Source of the DNA: Betaproteobacteria bacterium
Lineage (GTDB): Bacteria > Pseudomonadota > Gammaproteobacteria > Burkholderiales > SG8-41
Assembly (NCBI GenBank): GCA_947486575.1
Contig: CANKUB010000030.1
Coordinates: forward strand, 1 to 40,809
Direction: 5' to 3'
Length of the DNA: 40,809 nt
The translations under genes and the position numbers were made by a program. Of the stretch, positions 10,902 to 19,216 are shown piece by piece; the first letter of the stretch is position 1; the number at the start of each line of letters is the position of its first letter. The notes below the pieces were generated by a model, which ran no database searches, was not told the origin of the DNA, and was given only the letters and a program-made list of their open reading frames with translations.

Positions 10902-12301
10902 ACGTGAAATTGTCTTTTGCGCTAACCATTCTGTGCGCGATGCTGGTCTCGTGCGCGCTGGGCCCGGATTACCGCCGCCCACAAACTGTAACGCCACAGG
11001 CTTACAAGGAAAACAAAGACTGGAAAATTGCCGAGCCGCGCGACAACGTGGCGCGCGGTAAGTGGTGGGAGATATTTGCTGATACGCAGCTGAATGCCTT
11101 GGCAGATAAGGTCAATGTGTCAAATCAGACGCTGCGCGTGGCTGAAGCGCAGTACCGGCGTTCGCAGGCGCTGGTGCAGTCGGCACGTGCGGGCTTGTTT
11201 CCCACCGTTGCTGCGGTCGCGGGTGTGACGCGCAGCGGTTCGGGCACGCGCGGCGCAGCTACAACGTACGACGTGGGGGCCAACGCCGGGTGGGATGCGG
11301 ATATATGGGGCCGCGTGAGCCGCACTGTTGAATCAAACGAGGCGTCGGCGGCTGCGAGCGCTGCCGATCTGGAATCCGTACGCCTTCTGGTGCAATCGGA
11401 ACTGGTCATCAACTATTTGCAGTTGCGCGTGCTGGATACGCAGAAAAAGCTGCTCGACGAGAGTGCCGCCGCCTTTGCCAAATCGCTGCAACTCACACAA
11501 AACCGCTACAAAGCCGGCCTCGCGGGACGCGTCGATGTGGCGCAGGCCGAGGCGCAGTTAAAAAGCACCCAGGCGCAATCCATCGACACCAGCGTGCAGC
11601 GCGCGCAACTAGAGCACGCCATCGCCGTGCTGCTGGGCGCATCCCCTGCGGAGTTTGCGTTGCCTGTAGCCACGGTGATAGCGGCTATCCCCGCAATACC
11701 TGCTGGCTTACCTTCAGAGTTGCTGGAGCGCAGGCCCGATGTCGCCGCTGCCGAGCGCCGCGTGGCTGCCGCCAATGCGCAAATCGGCGTGGCGAAGGCC
11801 GCGTTTTACCCGTCGCTTACTTTATCGGGAAGCGCGGGTTATCAAAGCAGCAGCTTCGCGCGCTGGCTCACCGCGCCAAGTCGCGTGTGGTCGCTTGGGC
11901 CGGATTTGGCATTGTCACTTTTTGATGGCGGGCTGCGCAAGGCGTTAACCAATCAGGCAATAGCCTCGTACGACGCTAGTGTTGCAACCTATCGGCAAAC
12001 CGTGCTCGGCGCGTTTCAGGATGTCGAAGACAATTTGGCCGCGTTGCGCATACTCGAGCAGGAAGCCCAGGTACAGCTTGAAGCCGTCGCCGCCGCACGG
12101 CAATCGGTTGACCTGACGGTAAATCAATACAAGGCAGGCATCGTCAGTTACCTCAACGTGGTGACGGTGCAAACCACGCTGCTGACTAATGAACGCACGG
12201 CGCTGGCGCTGCTGGGCCGCCGCCTTACCGCCGCTGCGCAATTGGTGCGTGCGCTGGGTGGCGGGTGGACTGTGGACAATCATGTCGCGCAGCGACAATG
12301 A
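10898..12301 (+). CDS. Outer-membrane efflux lipoprotein (NodT/OprM family)
   Basis: Outer-membrane channel of the tripartite pump, 467 residues. The signal peptide ends in a lipobox (AMLVSC, Cys19), so the mature protein should be lipid-anchored. ALGPDYRRP directly after the cysteine is typical of the NodT/OprM family. The two repeated outer-membrane efflux domains are visible: the first around [23 protein letters not shown], the second with [20 protein letters not shown] and [17 protein letters not shown]. The ATG at 10898 overlaps the mdtC stop by ATGA; a longer upstream reading frame is only open frame inside mdtC. A stem-loop follows the stop directly. Confidence 0.93.
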   Translation: MNVKLSFALTILCAMLVSCALGPDYRRPQTVTPQAYKENKDWKIAEPRDNVARGKWWEIFADTQLNALADKVNVSNQTLRVAEAQYRRSQALVQSARAGLFPTVAAVAGVTRSGSGTRGAATTYDVGANAGWDADIWGRVSRTVESNEASAAASAADLESVRLLVQSELVINYLQLRVLDTQKKLLDESAAAFAKSLQLTQNRYKAGLAGRVDVAQAEAQLKSTQAQSIDTSVQRAQLEHAIAVLLGASPAEFALPVATVIAAIPAIPAGLPSELLERRPDVAAAERRVAAANAQIGVAKAAFYPSLTLSGSAGYQSSSFARWLTAPSRVWSLGPDLALSLFDGGLRKALTNQAIASYDASVATYRQTVLGAFQDVEDNLAALRILEQEAQVQLEAVAAARQSVDLTVNQYKAGIVSYLNVVTVQTTLLTNERTALALLGRRLTAAAQLVRALGGGWTVDNHVAQRQ

Positions 12302-12303
12302 AA

Positions 12304-12327
12304 ATCGCCGCCTCTGGTGACGGCGAT
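12304..12327 (-). terminator. Stem-loop terminator between converging genes
   Basis: Arms ATCGCCG (12304-12310) and CGGCGAT (12321-12327) pair perfectly around a 10-base loop. Read on the minus strand the hairpin is followed by TTTTC, the layout of a Rho-independent terminator for the toxin gene. It also lies three bases after the stop of the outer-membrane factor, so it may stop plus-strand transcripts as well, although it has no U tract in that direction. Confidence 0.6.
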
Positions 12328-12337
12328 GGTTCAATGG

Positions 12338-12754
12338 CTATGCCCAAGGGTTAATCACGGTAATTTTCAAGTCGTTGAAGTGGCGAACATTGCGGGTCGC
12401 AATAGACGCGCGACGCGCTAAAGCAATGCCGGCAATCTGTGTATCGCGGATATCCACCGACCGACCGGCTTTCTGACGCATCGCAGCCAGCGTTGCGGCT
12501 TCGTCCGCAGCGGCACTATCGAAATCGAGGATACGGTTTTCCAGATCCGCTTCGAGTAACTGTGCAAACGCAGCTTCAAGCGCTTGACGGCGCTTGCCTT
12601 TTGGCAGCAATGCCAAACCCAACCGTGCTTCAAACAAGGTAATGCTGGTGATCCAGATCGATTCTGCGGGTTGACCGTCAAGCCAAGTCACCACAGCGGA
12701 TTCAGGCGTGGTGCGCATCAACGCAGAAAGCACGTTGGTATCGAGAATGATCAT
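12338..12754 (-). CDS. vapC: PIN-domain ribonuclease toxin (VapC/FitB type)
   Basis: 138-residue PIN domain. The acidic site residues expected for the family are present: Asp5 in ILDTNVLS, Glu42 in FEARLG, Asp101 and Asp104 in SVDIRDTQIAG. The C-terminus HFNDLKITVINPWA is the usual FitB/VapC ending. VapC toxins are Mg-dependent RNases, often cutting tRNA or rRNA, held inactive by the antitoxin. The ATG shares one base with the antitoxin stop (TAATG), so the two are co-translated. It lies downstream of the antitoxin, the usual order, and ends at a hairpin. Confidence 0.9.
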   Translation of the reverse strand: MIILDTNVLSALMRTTPESAVVTWLDGQPAESIWITSITLFEARLGLALLPKGKRRQALEAAFAQLLEADLENRILDFDSAAADEAATLAAMRQKAGRSVDIRDTQIAGIALARRASIATRNVRHFNDLKITVINPWA

Positions 12755-12999
12755 TACCGAAAAACAGCGGGCTTAGGCGCTTGGCCACGTAGCTCAGGTA
12801 AGTCTGCCACGAGGCCGACTTTACTGAACCGTGCCGCGATACGCGTGCCGAGTTTGGGTAAGGGTTTATCAGACTGTTTGGCCGCATTACGCAGAATCTG
12901 ACGAATTTCTTCTTCCATACTGCGCCCGTGACGTTCGGCGCGGCGCTTCAGACGGATTTTTACGGTTTCTTCGAGGTGCCGAACAACAAATTGAGCCAA
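12754..12999 (-). CDS. Ribbon-helix-helix antitoxin (FitA-like)
   Basis: 81-residue partner of the PIN toxin. Residues 1-40 (AQFVVRHLEETVKIRLKRRAERHGRSMEEEIRQIL) match the FitA-type ribbon-helix-helix DNA-binding fold, and the C-terminal part should wrap the toxin. I chose the TTG at 12999: AGGAG (13010-13006) lies six bases before it and the protein then starts as FitA proteins usually do. A TTG five codons upstream would put the binding site inside the gene. The 14-bp palindrome just upstream is the likely autoregulatory operator. Confidence 0.88.
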   Translation of the reverse strand: MAQFVVRHLEETVKIRLKRRAERHGRSMEEEIRQILRNAAKQSDKPLPKLGTRIAARFSKVGLVADLPELRGQAPKPAVFR

Positions 13000-13026
13000 G
13001 GCAATCTCCTGCAATCCTGTAGTGGA

Positions 13027-13040
13027 GATATCATGATATC
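13027..13040. promoter_or_regulatory. Palindromic operator of the toxin-antitoxin operon
   Basis: GATATCATGATATC is a perfect 14-bp palindrome about 28 bases upstream of the antitoxin start. It covers the -10 box of the predicted promoter. FitA/VapB antitoxins repress their own operon by binding inverted repeats of this sort, so binding here would block RNA polymerase. The palindrome is seen directly; its role is inferred from position. Confidence 0.65.
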
Positions 13041-13061
13041 AAGACTAATAGTTATCTGCAA
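13033..13061 (-). promoter_or_regulatory. Sigma70-like promoter of the toxin-antitoxin operon
   Basis: On the minus strand TTGCAG (13061-13056) and TATCAT (13038-13033) are separated by exactly 17 bases. Transcription would start near 13026, leaving a short leader of about 27 bases before the antitoxin TTG. The -10 box lies inside the palindromic operator. Confidence 0.55.
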
Positions 13062-13167
13062 TCCAATGCCAATTCACCGGCGTGGCGCTCAGACATCGCA
13101 GGTGCAGTCCCGGTAGAATGCAAGAATCGAAGACTTATTGGTGCCCTGTAGTCTAGATCGCGCCCAC

Positions 13168-14193
13168 CTATTTGCCGACCATTTTCCTCAGCAAATCAAA
13201 GTTGGCGCGATCCATCGCGATTTCCCCACTATTGATCTGCCGGTCAATTTCGGCAACCGCCGCGTTGCAGGTGGTATCGATGCCCAGTTCCTTGCCTTTG
13301 CGCGCCACCAGTCCGCTGATAAACGCCATTTCGCTGATGCGGCCCTTCATGTGATCGTGGATGGGCGCGGTGCGGCCGCGGCTGACGTGACCGAGCAGGG
13401 TTTTCATGGCGGTGACGATGTTTTCCTCGATTGTGCCGGCAAACTCGTCCGCGCGCAGGCCGAAGATGGGTTCCATGCGCAAGCCCATGGCCTCGCCAAC
13501 GGCAGCGGATTCTTTGCCCAGCGCCACCGACAGTTCGAACATGCCGGGCAGGTGCGCGGCTTCGGTGTTGCCCAGCCCCAGCAGGCCAAAAGGCCCCATG
13601 GTCATGCTGTTGGCGATGAGCTTGGTCCACTTGGCGCTTTGAATGGTACCGGTAATCTCGCAGACGCCCACGTGATTGAGGATGGATTGAATTTCCTTTA
13701 CGCGCGGCGTGAGAAAGCCATCGTGCTCGCCGACGGAAAACCAGGTGGTCTTGTGCGTGGTGTTGCGCTTGACGAATCCGGGATTAAAAATCTCTGCTGA
13801 CAGTTCCACCACGCAACCGATCAGGCGTTCCTTGCCGATAATGGTAGCCAGCGATTCTTCGTTGAAGCCATTCTGTATGGCGACAAACACGCCGTCGGGC
13901 TTGAGATAAGGCTTGATGAATTCCGCCAGCCAGCGGTGATCGTTCGACTTGACGCACATAAACACGATGTCGAACATCAGCTTTGCCGACGACAGATCGC
14001 ACAGGTGCAGGGCATTTATTTTGGTTTTAACGACCCCATCGGGCATGGTAACTTCGATGCCGTCGGTTCGAATTTTTTCGACCTGCGCCGGCCATTGATC
14101 GATGACGGTGATGTCGAACCCGGCTTTGGTGAGATCGGCGCTGACGCTGCTGCCGATGGCTCCGCAACCGAGAACTGCAATTTTCTTTTTCAT
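13168..14193 (-). CDS. Ketopantoate reductase family protein (PanE/ApbA-like)
   Basis: 341-residue NADP-dependent dehydrogenase of the 2-dehydropantoate 2-reductase family. The N-terminus IAVLGCGAIGSSVSADL holds the dinucleotide-binding GxGxxG (Gly9, Gly11, Gly14). CVKSND and AIQNGFNEE match family blocks, and SAKWTKLIANSMT supplies the catalytic-region lysine. Annotated relatives include true PanE (pantothenate synthesis) and many paralogs acting on other 2-oxo acids. Its position head-to-head with an HpcH/HpaI aldolase, 122 bases away, favours a paralog reducing a 2-oxo acid of a catabolic pathway (inference). The ATG at 14193 starts directly before the Rossmann strand, as expected. Confidence 0.85.
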   Translation of the reverse strand: MKKKIAVLGCGAIGSSVSADLTKAGFDITVIDQWPAQVEKIRTDGIEVTMPDGVVKTKINALHLCDLSSAKLMFDIVFMCVKSNDHRWLAEFIKPYLKPDGVFVAIQNGFNEESLATIIGKERLIGCVVELSAEIFNPGFVKRNTTHKTTWFSVGEHDGFLTPRVKEIQSILNHVGVCEITGTIQSAKWTKLIANSMTMGPFGLLGLGNTEAAHLPGMFELSVALGKESAAVGEAMGLRMEPIFGLRADEFAGTIEENIVTAMKTLLGHVSRGRTAPIHDHMKGRISEMAFISGLVARKGKELGIDTTCNAAVAEIDRQINSGEIAMDRANFDLLRKMVGK

Positions 14194-14315
14194 GGTGCTT
14201 CCATAGCTGTGCGTGAACCGGCAGTTTACACCGCGCGAATTCCTGCACCAAATCGCAGCCGCGCAGATGTCGCGGCGTATGATGTGCGTTTATCGCTAAC
14301 AAACTGGAGGAGGCC

Positions 14316-15110
14316 ATGGCCAATCGCATTTCAATACCCAATCCTGTGAAGGAACTGTTCAAGCAGGACAAAATCGCACTGGGCATGAACGTGCGGCTGG
14401 CGCGTTCCGGCGATATTGCGGCGATTGCAAAAACCACCGGCCACGATTTCATTTTTATCGACGGGCAGCATTCGCTCTACAACGTCGAAACCATTGGCCA
14501 CATCGCGCTGGCGGCCATAGGGGTGGGCATTGCACCGCTGGCGCGCGTGAGCAGTTGCGACGATCCGCAAACACAGGTGCTGCTGGATAACGGCGTGATG
14601 GGTATCGTCTTTCCCGACATCAACACCGCCGATCAGGCACGGCGAGCGGTGGCACGGGCGAAGTATCCGCCGATCGGTACACGCTCTGTTGGCGGTGGCT
14701 ATCCGATACTCGAATTTCGAGCCGTGCCGGTGCCGGATGCCGTGGCCGCGCTACAGGACAACACGCTGGTGGTGTGCATGATCGAAACACCAGAAGGGCT
14801 TGCGAATGTGGAGGCCATCTGCGCCGTGGAAGGGGTTGATGTGGTGCATGTCGGCTCCAACGACTTGCTTACCGCCATGGGCAAGCCCGGTACCTTTGGC
14901 AGCGCGGAGCATGTGGCGGCACTCGATAAGGTGATTGCAGCGTGCAAAAAACACGGCAAAGTGCCCGGCGTAGGCGGTGACCGCAATCTTGCGCGTCAGG
15001 TGGAATTCATCCGCAAGGGTATGCGCTTTATCACTACCAACAGCGAGATCGCTTTTATTCTAGCGGAAGGCTCGCGGGTTACCGGGGAGTTGCGTACTGC
15101 TTTGGGTTGA
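14316..15110 (+). CDS. HpcH/HpaI family class II aldolase
   Basis: 264-residue metal-dependent aldolase. Residues matching HpaI/RhmA/GarL can be placed: His52 in IDGQHS (catalytic base), Arg77 in LARVSS (pyruvate carboxylate), a metal-binding Glu in MIETPEGL and Asp in HVGSNDL. These enzymes reversibly split 2-oxo-3-deoxy or 4-hydroxy-2-oxo acids into pyruvate plus an aldehyde. The start is well supported by GGAGGAGGCC before the ATG. It heads a plus-strand row with Bug receptors and a dioxygenase and probably acts in their shared catabolic route; the substrate is unknown. Confidence 0.9.
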   Translation: MANRISIPNPVKELFKQDKIALGMNVRLARSGDIAAIAKTTGHDFIFIDGQHSLYNVETIGHIALAAIGVGIAPLARVSSCDDPQTQVLLDNGVMGIVFPDINTADQARRAVARAKYPPIGTRSVGGGYPILEFRAVPVPDAVAALQDNTLVVCMIETPEGLANVEAICAVEGVDVVHVGSNDLLTAMGKPGTFGSAEHVAALDKVIAACKKHGKVPGVGGDRNLARQVEFIRKGMRFITTNSEIAFILAEGSRVTGELRTALG

Positions 15111-15337
15111 TTGTGGGTTTGTCGTAACTATATGTATTTAAATAAGTTTTATAAAAATCCTCAATGTGTAATAGCGAAGGCTGCACACAAAATTCTCCTC
15201 GTCTTTTCTATGTGCGCGAGAATGACAGGGGTAAATTTGCGTCCGTATTTTATTTATATGAACCAGCGTCCAAAATAGTGCACATTACAGCCACCCCCAC
15301 GTAGCGCATAAACCCGGGCACACCGGAGGAGGATTTC

Positions 15338-16303
15338 ATGCACGCAAAATGGAAGTCCGTTGCAACTGTTACGGTGGCCCTGGCTACTACAGCGGTTCAT
15401 GCGGCCGATACCTGGCCCAGCAAAACCATACGCATCGTCGCTCCCGGTGCGGCGGGCGGGCCGATCGATATCATGTCCAGGGTGGTGATGCAGAAGTTGT
15501 CCGAGCAGTTGGGGCAGTCCATTGTGATCGACAATCGCGCAGGCGCAGGTGGCACGCTGGGTACGCGTATCGCGGTGATGGCAATAGCGGATGGTCATAC
15601 GCTGATGTGCAACAGCAGCCAGTATGTTGCCTCATACAGCCTGTACAAAGACCCCGGCTACAATGCCTACAAGGATTTCATTCCCATCATTAACGCGGGC
15701 ACCAGTCCCAACATCATTTTTGTGAATCCGAATACGCCTGCCAAGGATCTGAAAGAACTGATCGCGCTGGGTAAGGCGAAAAAACTGCAATTTGGCTCGG
15801 CGGGCGCCGGCAGCACGCCGCATCTCACGGGCGAGCGGTTGCTGAAGATCATGTCCAAACTTGATATCGAGCATGTGCCTTACAGTAGCGCCATGCCCGC
15901 TGTGCTGGCGACGATTTCCGGGCAAGTGCCGATCGGACTTACGGCCATGCCGCCGACGGTGCCATTAATCAAGTCAGGCCGCATACGCGGTATCGCTGTC
16001 ACCAGCCAGCAGCGCATGGCGTCGCTACCGGAGGTCGGTACGGTGGCCGAGCAGGGTTTTCCCGGATACGAGGACTACACCTGGATCGGCTTCTTCGCGC
16101 CAGCGGGTGTGCCGAAGCATATAGTTGACCGGCTTAATCGCAGTATCGGCGCCATAGTGGTGATGCCAGACGTGAAGGAACGTCTGGCAGCGTCGGGGTT
16201 CGACCCGGTGAGCAATAACGCCGAGCAGTTTGCCGTGTATGTGCGTGAAGAAATTATCAAGTGGGCCAAAGTGATCAAGGAATCGGGTGCGCGGGTGGAT
16301 TAA
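15338..16303 (+). CDS. Bug-type (TctC family) periplasmic solute receptor
   Basis: 321-residue extracytoplasmic receptor. The signal peptide ends near ATTAVHA-AD. The first ligand loop, VAPGAAGGPIDIMSR, is a variant of the usual FPPGG-x-x-D loop. VIDNRAGAGG, VPYSSAMPA (where most relatives have PYKGxxPA) and EVGTVAEQGFPGYE follow in family order. Bug proteins bind small carboxylates and related solutes and normally serve tripartite tricarboxylate transporters. The start has an excellent ribosome binding site (GGAGGAGG). A second receptor gene follows after 14 bases. No membrane subunit gene is present in the window. Confidence 0.92.
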   Translation: MHAKWKSVATVTVALATTAVHAADTWPSKTIRIVAPGAAGGPIDIMSRVVMQKLSEQLGQSIVIDNRAGAGGTLGTRIAVMAIADGHTLMCNSSQYVASYSLYKDPGYNAYKDFIPIINAGTSPNIIFVNPNTPAKDLKELIALGKAKKLQFGSAGAGSTPHLTGERLLKIMSKLDIEHVPYSSAMPAVLATISGQVPIGLTAMPPTVPLIKSGRIRGIAVTSQQRMASLPEVGTVAEQGFPGYEDYTWIGFFAPAGVPKHIVDRLNRSIGAIVVMPDVKERLAASGFDPVSNNAEQFAVYVREEIIKWAKVIKESGARVD

Positions 16304-16317
16304 CTTCGGGGGCGAAA

Positions 16318-17283
16318 ATGCGAAGAATGGCTTTCGTTGCAGGTTTACTGACGTGCGTCATGGCGCAGCCCGTACAAGGGCAGCAAGGGCCGTATCCCAA
16401 CCGGCCCATCCGTTACGTCGTGCCGTTCCCGGCGGGTGGATCGGCCGACGGCATTGCACGCATCATGGCGCAACAGTTGTCGCAGGTGATGGGGCAGCAA
16501 TGGCTGGTGGACAACCGCCCCGGCGCGGATGGCGTCCTCGCCGGTGGCATAGTTATCAAGGCGGCGGCGGATGGCCATACGGTGTTTTTCGGCAGTAACA
16601 CACCGATGTCGGCAGGACCCGCTCTGCGTAAAGTACCGCCGTACGATCCGGTGAAGGACTTCACGGCCATCGGCATGATTGGATACTTTACCTTCATTCT
16701 CTTTTCTTCACCTGCGATTCCAGCGAGAACACTGGCTGAACTGATTGAACATGCGCGGGCCAATCCAGGCAAGATTAACTATGGCACGGGCAACACCGGC
16801 TCAATCGTGTCCACGGCGCAACTGAAATCGCTGGCTCGGCTGGACGTTACGCATATCCCTTACAAAGGCGATACCCCAACCACAACCGACCTGATGGGCG
16901 GGCGTATTCAGTTCGCGATCATGGCGCCGATACCCGCGCTGGCGCAGGCACAGGCGGGCAGGCTGCGCATGCTGGCCGTGTTGCTGCCGCAGCGCAGCGC
17001 ACTGGTGCCAGATGTGCCAACGATTGCCGAAGCGGGCATGCCGGGCGTTTCGATCGCGCCTTGGGCGGGCCTGTTTGGACCGGCTGGTATCGGCGGCGAC
17101 GCGCTGGCGCGGCTGTCGCGCGATCTGAACGCGGTGCTGTCGCGCACGGACATTCGTGATCAAATTGGGAAACAGGGACTGGAAGTGCAAACTTCCACGC
17201 CGGCAGTGTTGACAGCGCACACCCGGGATCAATATCAGGCGTGGGCGAAAGTCATTCGCGACACCAACATCCCGCAAGAATAG
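16318..17283 (+). CDS. Bug-type (TctC family) periplasmic solute receptor
   Basis: 321 residues. MRRMAFVAGLLTCVMAQPVQGQ is the signal peptide. Family blocks are YVVPFPAGGSADGIAR (first ligand loop), LVDNRPGADG, THIPYKGDTPTTTDLMGG and PDVPTIAEAGMPG. I chose the ATG at 16318 because it gives a compact signal peptide; an upstream frame opening would overlap the preceding receptor gene. It follows that receptor by 14 bases and precedes the dioxygenase by 35, so these are probably co-transcribed. The ligand may be the dioxygenase substrate or a precursor of it (inference). Confidence 0.92.
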   Translation: MRRMAFVAGLLTCVMAQPVQGQQGPYPNRPIRYVVPFPAGGSADGIARIMAQQLSQVMGQQWLVDNRPGADGVLAGGIVIKAAADGHTVFFGSNTPMSAGPALRKVPPYDPVKDFTAIGMIGYFTFILFSSPAIPARTLAELIEHARANPGKINYGTGNTGSIVSTAQLKSLARLDVTHIPYKGDTPTTTDLMGGRIQFAIMAPIPALAQAQAGRLRMLAVLLPQRSALVPDVPTIAEAGMPGVSIAPWAGLFGPAGIGGDALARLSRDLNAVLSRTDIRDQIGKQGLEVQTSTPAVLTAHTRDQYQAWAKVIRDTNIPQE

Positions 17284-17318
17284 ACAATCAGATATACAAA
17301 ACGTAACTGGAGCAGGCA

Positions 17319-18164
17319 ATGGATTTTCGACCTTTATCCCATGCGCTCGGCGCGGAAGCAATGGGCCTTGATATCAGCAAGGACATCAGCGATACCGTAT
17401 TCCGTGAAGTGCATGACGCCTTTTTGCGATACGGGATTTTGCTGTTTCGCGATCAACACGTCACACGCGAACAACACATCGCGTTCAGCCGCCGGTTTGG
17501 CGAACTGGATGACAATGACCGTTCGCCGGATACCGATCCAAAGTATCCCGAACTCACCATTGTCACGACGCGGCCCAAGCCCGATGGCAAACCTTCCGAG
17601 TCACGCTACACCGGCAGGTTGTGGCATTCCGATCTGTGTCACAGCCTGACGCCAGCAATGGGGTCGCTGCTGCGTTGCCTGGAACGCCCGGTCGTCGGCG
17701 GCGACACCCTATTCGCTAACATGTATATGGCTTATGACACGCTGTCTGATGGCATGAAAAAACTCATCGAAGGACTGGATGGCATACACATGCGTAACCG
17801 CAAGTTTGACACCATGAGCGCCGAACGGGCCGAGTTTCTGAAGCGCCAGCGGCCCGTCGCGCAGCCCGCAGTCCGTGTGCATCCGGAGACAGGCCGCAAG
17901 ACTTTGTATCTGGGCGAGAAGGTCAAACAGTTTGCAGGACTCACGCCGGAAGAAAGCCAGCCACTGCTGGATTATCTGAATCGACATGCGGTGCGACCCG
18001 AATTTGTGTATCGGCACCAATGGCGAAAGAACGATATCGTGATGTGGGACAACCGCTGCACCATGCATCTGGCGCTGGGCGATTTCGATATGAATCAGAT
18101 TCGTCATATGGAACGCACGACCGTAAAGGGTACGCCCAGCGGTTACGTGTATGAGGCGGCTTGA
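17319..18164 (+). CDS. TauD/TfdA-family 2-oxoglutarate-dependent dioxygenase
   Basis: 281 residues with the Fe(II)-binding triad visible: His103 and Asp105 in WHSDLC and His250 in CTMHLALGDF. Arg262 or Arg266 in RHMERTTVKG would hold the 2-oxoglutarate carboxylate. The family hydroxylates taurine, 2,4-D, alkylsulfates and other small acids, often releasing the leaving group as aldehyde or sulfite. Neither the taurine nor the 2,4-D substrate signature can be claimed by eye. The start has GGAGCAGGC before the ATG. The stop overlaps the next receptor gene (TTGA), linking oxidation and uptake. Confidence 0.9.
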   Translation: MDFRPLSHALGAEAMGLDISKDISDTVFREVHDAFLRYGILLFRDQHVTREQHIAFSRRFGELDDNDRSPDTDPKYPELTIVTTRPKPDGKPSESRYTGRLWHSDLCHSLTPAMGSLLRCLERPVVGGDTLFANMYMAYDTLSDGMKKLIEGLDGIHMRNRKFDTMSAERAEFLKRQRPVAQPAVRVHPETGRKTLYLGEKVKQFAGLTPEESQPLLDYLNRHAVRPEFVYRHQWRKNDIVMWDNRCTMHLALGDFDMNQIRHMERTTVKGTPSGYVYEAA

Positions 18165-19153
18165 CGGTGGTCAGACGACTGCATTTGATATTGAAGGGAT
18201 GCCTGGCGATAGTCATGGCGTCGATTTCGGGCGTGGTCTTCGCGCAGGCTGATGCGTGGCCGCGCAAAACGTTGCGCGTCATTTGCCCGTTTGCGGCGGG
18301 TGGCGCAACCGACATCTTTGCACGGGTATTTTCGCAGCGTCTTCAATTGGCTCTCAAGCAGAATGTCGTGGTGGACAATCGCGGTGGTGCAGGTGGGGTG
18401 ATTGGCACCGAGTTGGCGATCAAGGCCGAGCCTGATGGCCACACACTGCTGTTTGCATCGGATTCACCCGTGACGATTGGGCCGAATCTGTACAAGACCG
18501 TGCCCTACGATCCGCTCAAGGATTTGATGCCCATCGGTAAAGTGGTCTCGGTGGTCAATGTGCTGGTGGCCAACCCGCGCCTTAAAATTGCCAACGTCGC
18601 GGAGTTGATCGCCCAGGCCAGACAGCGCATAGCGCCGTTCAAGTTTGCGTCGTCTGGCACTGGAGCGTTCGGACACCTGACGGGCGAACTTTTCAAAGCC
18701 AGCACAAGCGCGGATTTGACGCATGTGCCGTACAAAGGCGGTGGCCCGGCTATTGCCGGTTTGATTGGCGGTGAAACTGACATGTCGTTCGCCACCTTTC
18801 CGAGTGTGATGCCGCATGTGAAGTCGGGGCGCCTGACGCTGTTAGCGGTTTCTAATATCAAGCGCAGCAAGCTGCTGCCCGAAGTGCCGACAATCGCGGA
18901 GGCGGGTGTGCCAGGCTTTGGTGTGGACAACTGGCAAGGCCTGTTCGCACCGCTGGGCGTTTCGCAGAAAATACGGATTGCGCTGGATAGGGAAGTTGCC
19001 GAGATCGTGCGCTCGAAGGAGTTTTCTGATGTAGCCAATGCGCAGGGTGCGGAGTCTGACCATATCAGTATCGAGAGCTTTGCCGGTTTCGTGCGTAAAG
19101 ATCATGCTCGCTGGAAACAAATTATTGATAAGAACCAGATACGTAGCGAATAG
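18161..19153 (+). CDS. Bug-type (TctC family) periplasmic solute receptor
   Basis: 330 residues. The signal peptide runs to VVFAQA-DAWP. Ligand-loop and family blocks: VICPFAAGGATDIFAR, VVDNRGGAGG, THVPYKGGGPAIAGLIGG and PEVPTIAEAGVPGFG. The TTG at 18161 overlaps the dioxygenase stop as TTGA and has GAGG four bases upstream; an in-frame GTG at 18167 is the alternative. This is the only receptor in the window without an adjacent tandem receptor. Overlap with the dioxygenase ties it to the same pathway. Confidence 0.9.
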   Translation: MTVVRRLHLILKGCLAIVMASISGVVFAQADAWPRKTLRVICPFAAGGATDIFARVFSQRLQLALKQNVVVDNRGGAGGVIGTELAIKAEPDGHTLLFASDSPVTIGPNLYKTVPYDPLKDLMPIGKVVSVVNVLVANPRLKIANVAELIAQARQRIAPFKFASSGTGAFGHLTGELFKASTSADLTHVPYKGGGPAIAGLIGGETDMSFATFPSVMPHVKSGRLTLLAVSNIKRSKLLPEVPTIAEAGVPGFGVDNWQGLFAPLGVSQKIRIALDREVAEIVRSKEFSDVANAQGAESDHISIESFAGFVRKDHARWKQIIDKNQIRSE

Positions 19154-19216
19154 CGACTGATGGCAGACCAGTCAGTCGCAGCACAAGTTTTGAATATTCA
19201 CGACCAAGGAGATTTC

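Noticed and set aside
13138..13800. 220-codon plus-strand frame over the ketopantoate-reductase gene
   Set aside because: It mirrors the real gene on the minus strand and has no family signature or start signal.
15107..15134. TTGATT-16-TATATG as the promoter of the first Bug receptor
   Set aside because: The boxes fit loosely and the spacing is acceptable, but the region is AT-rich enough to give such matches by chance and the leader would be about 200 bases.
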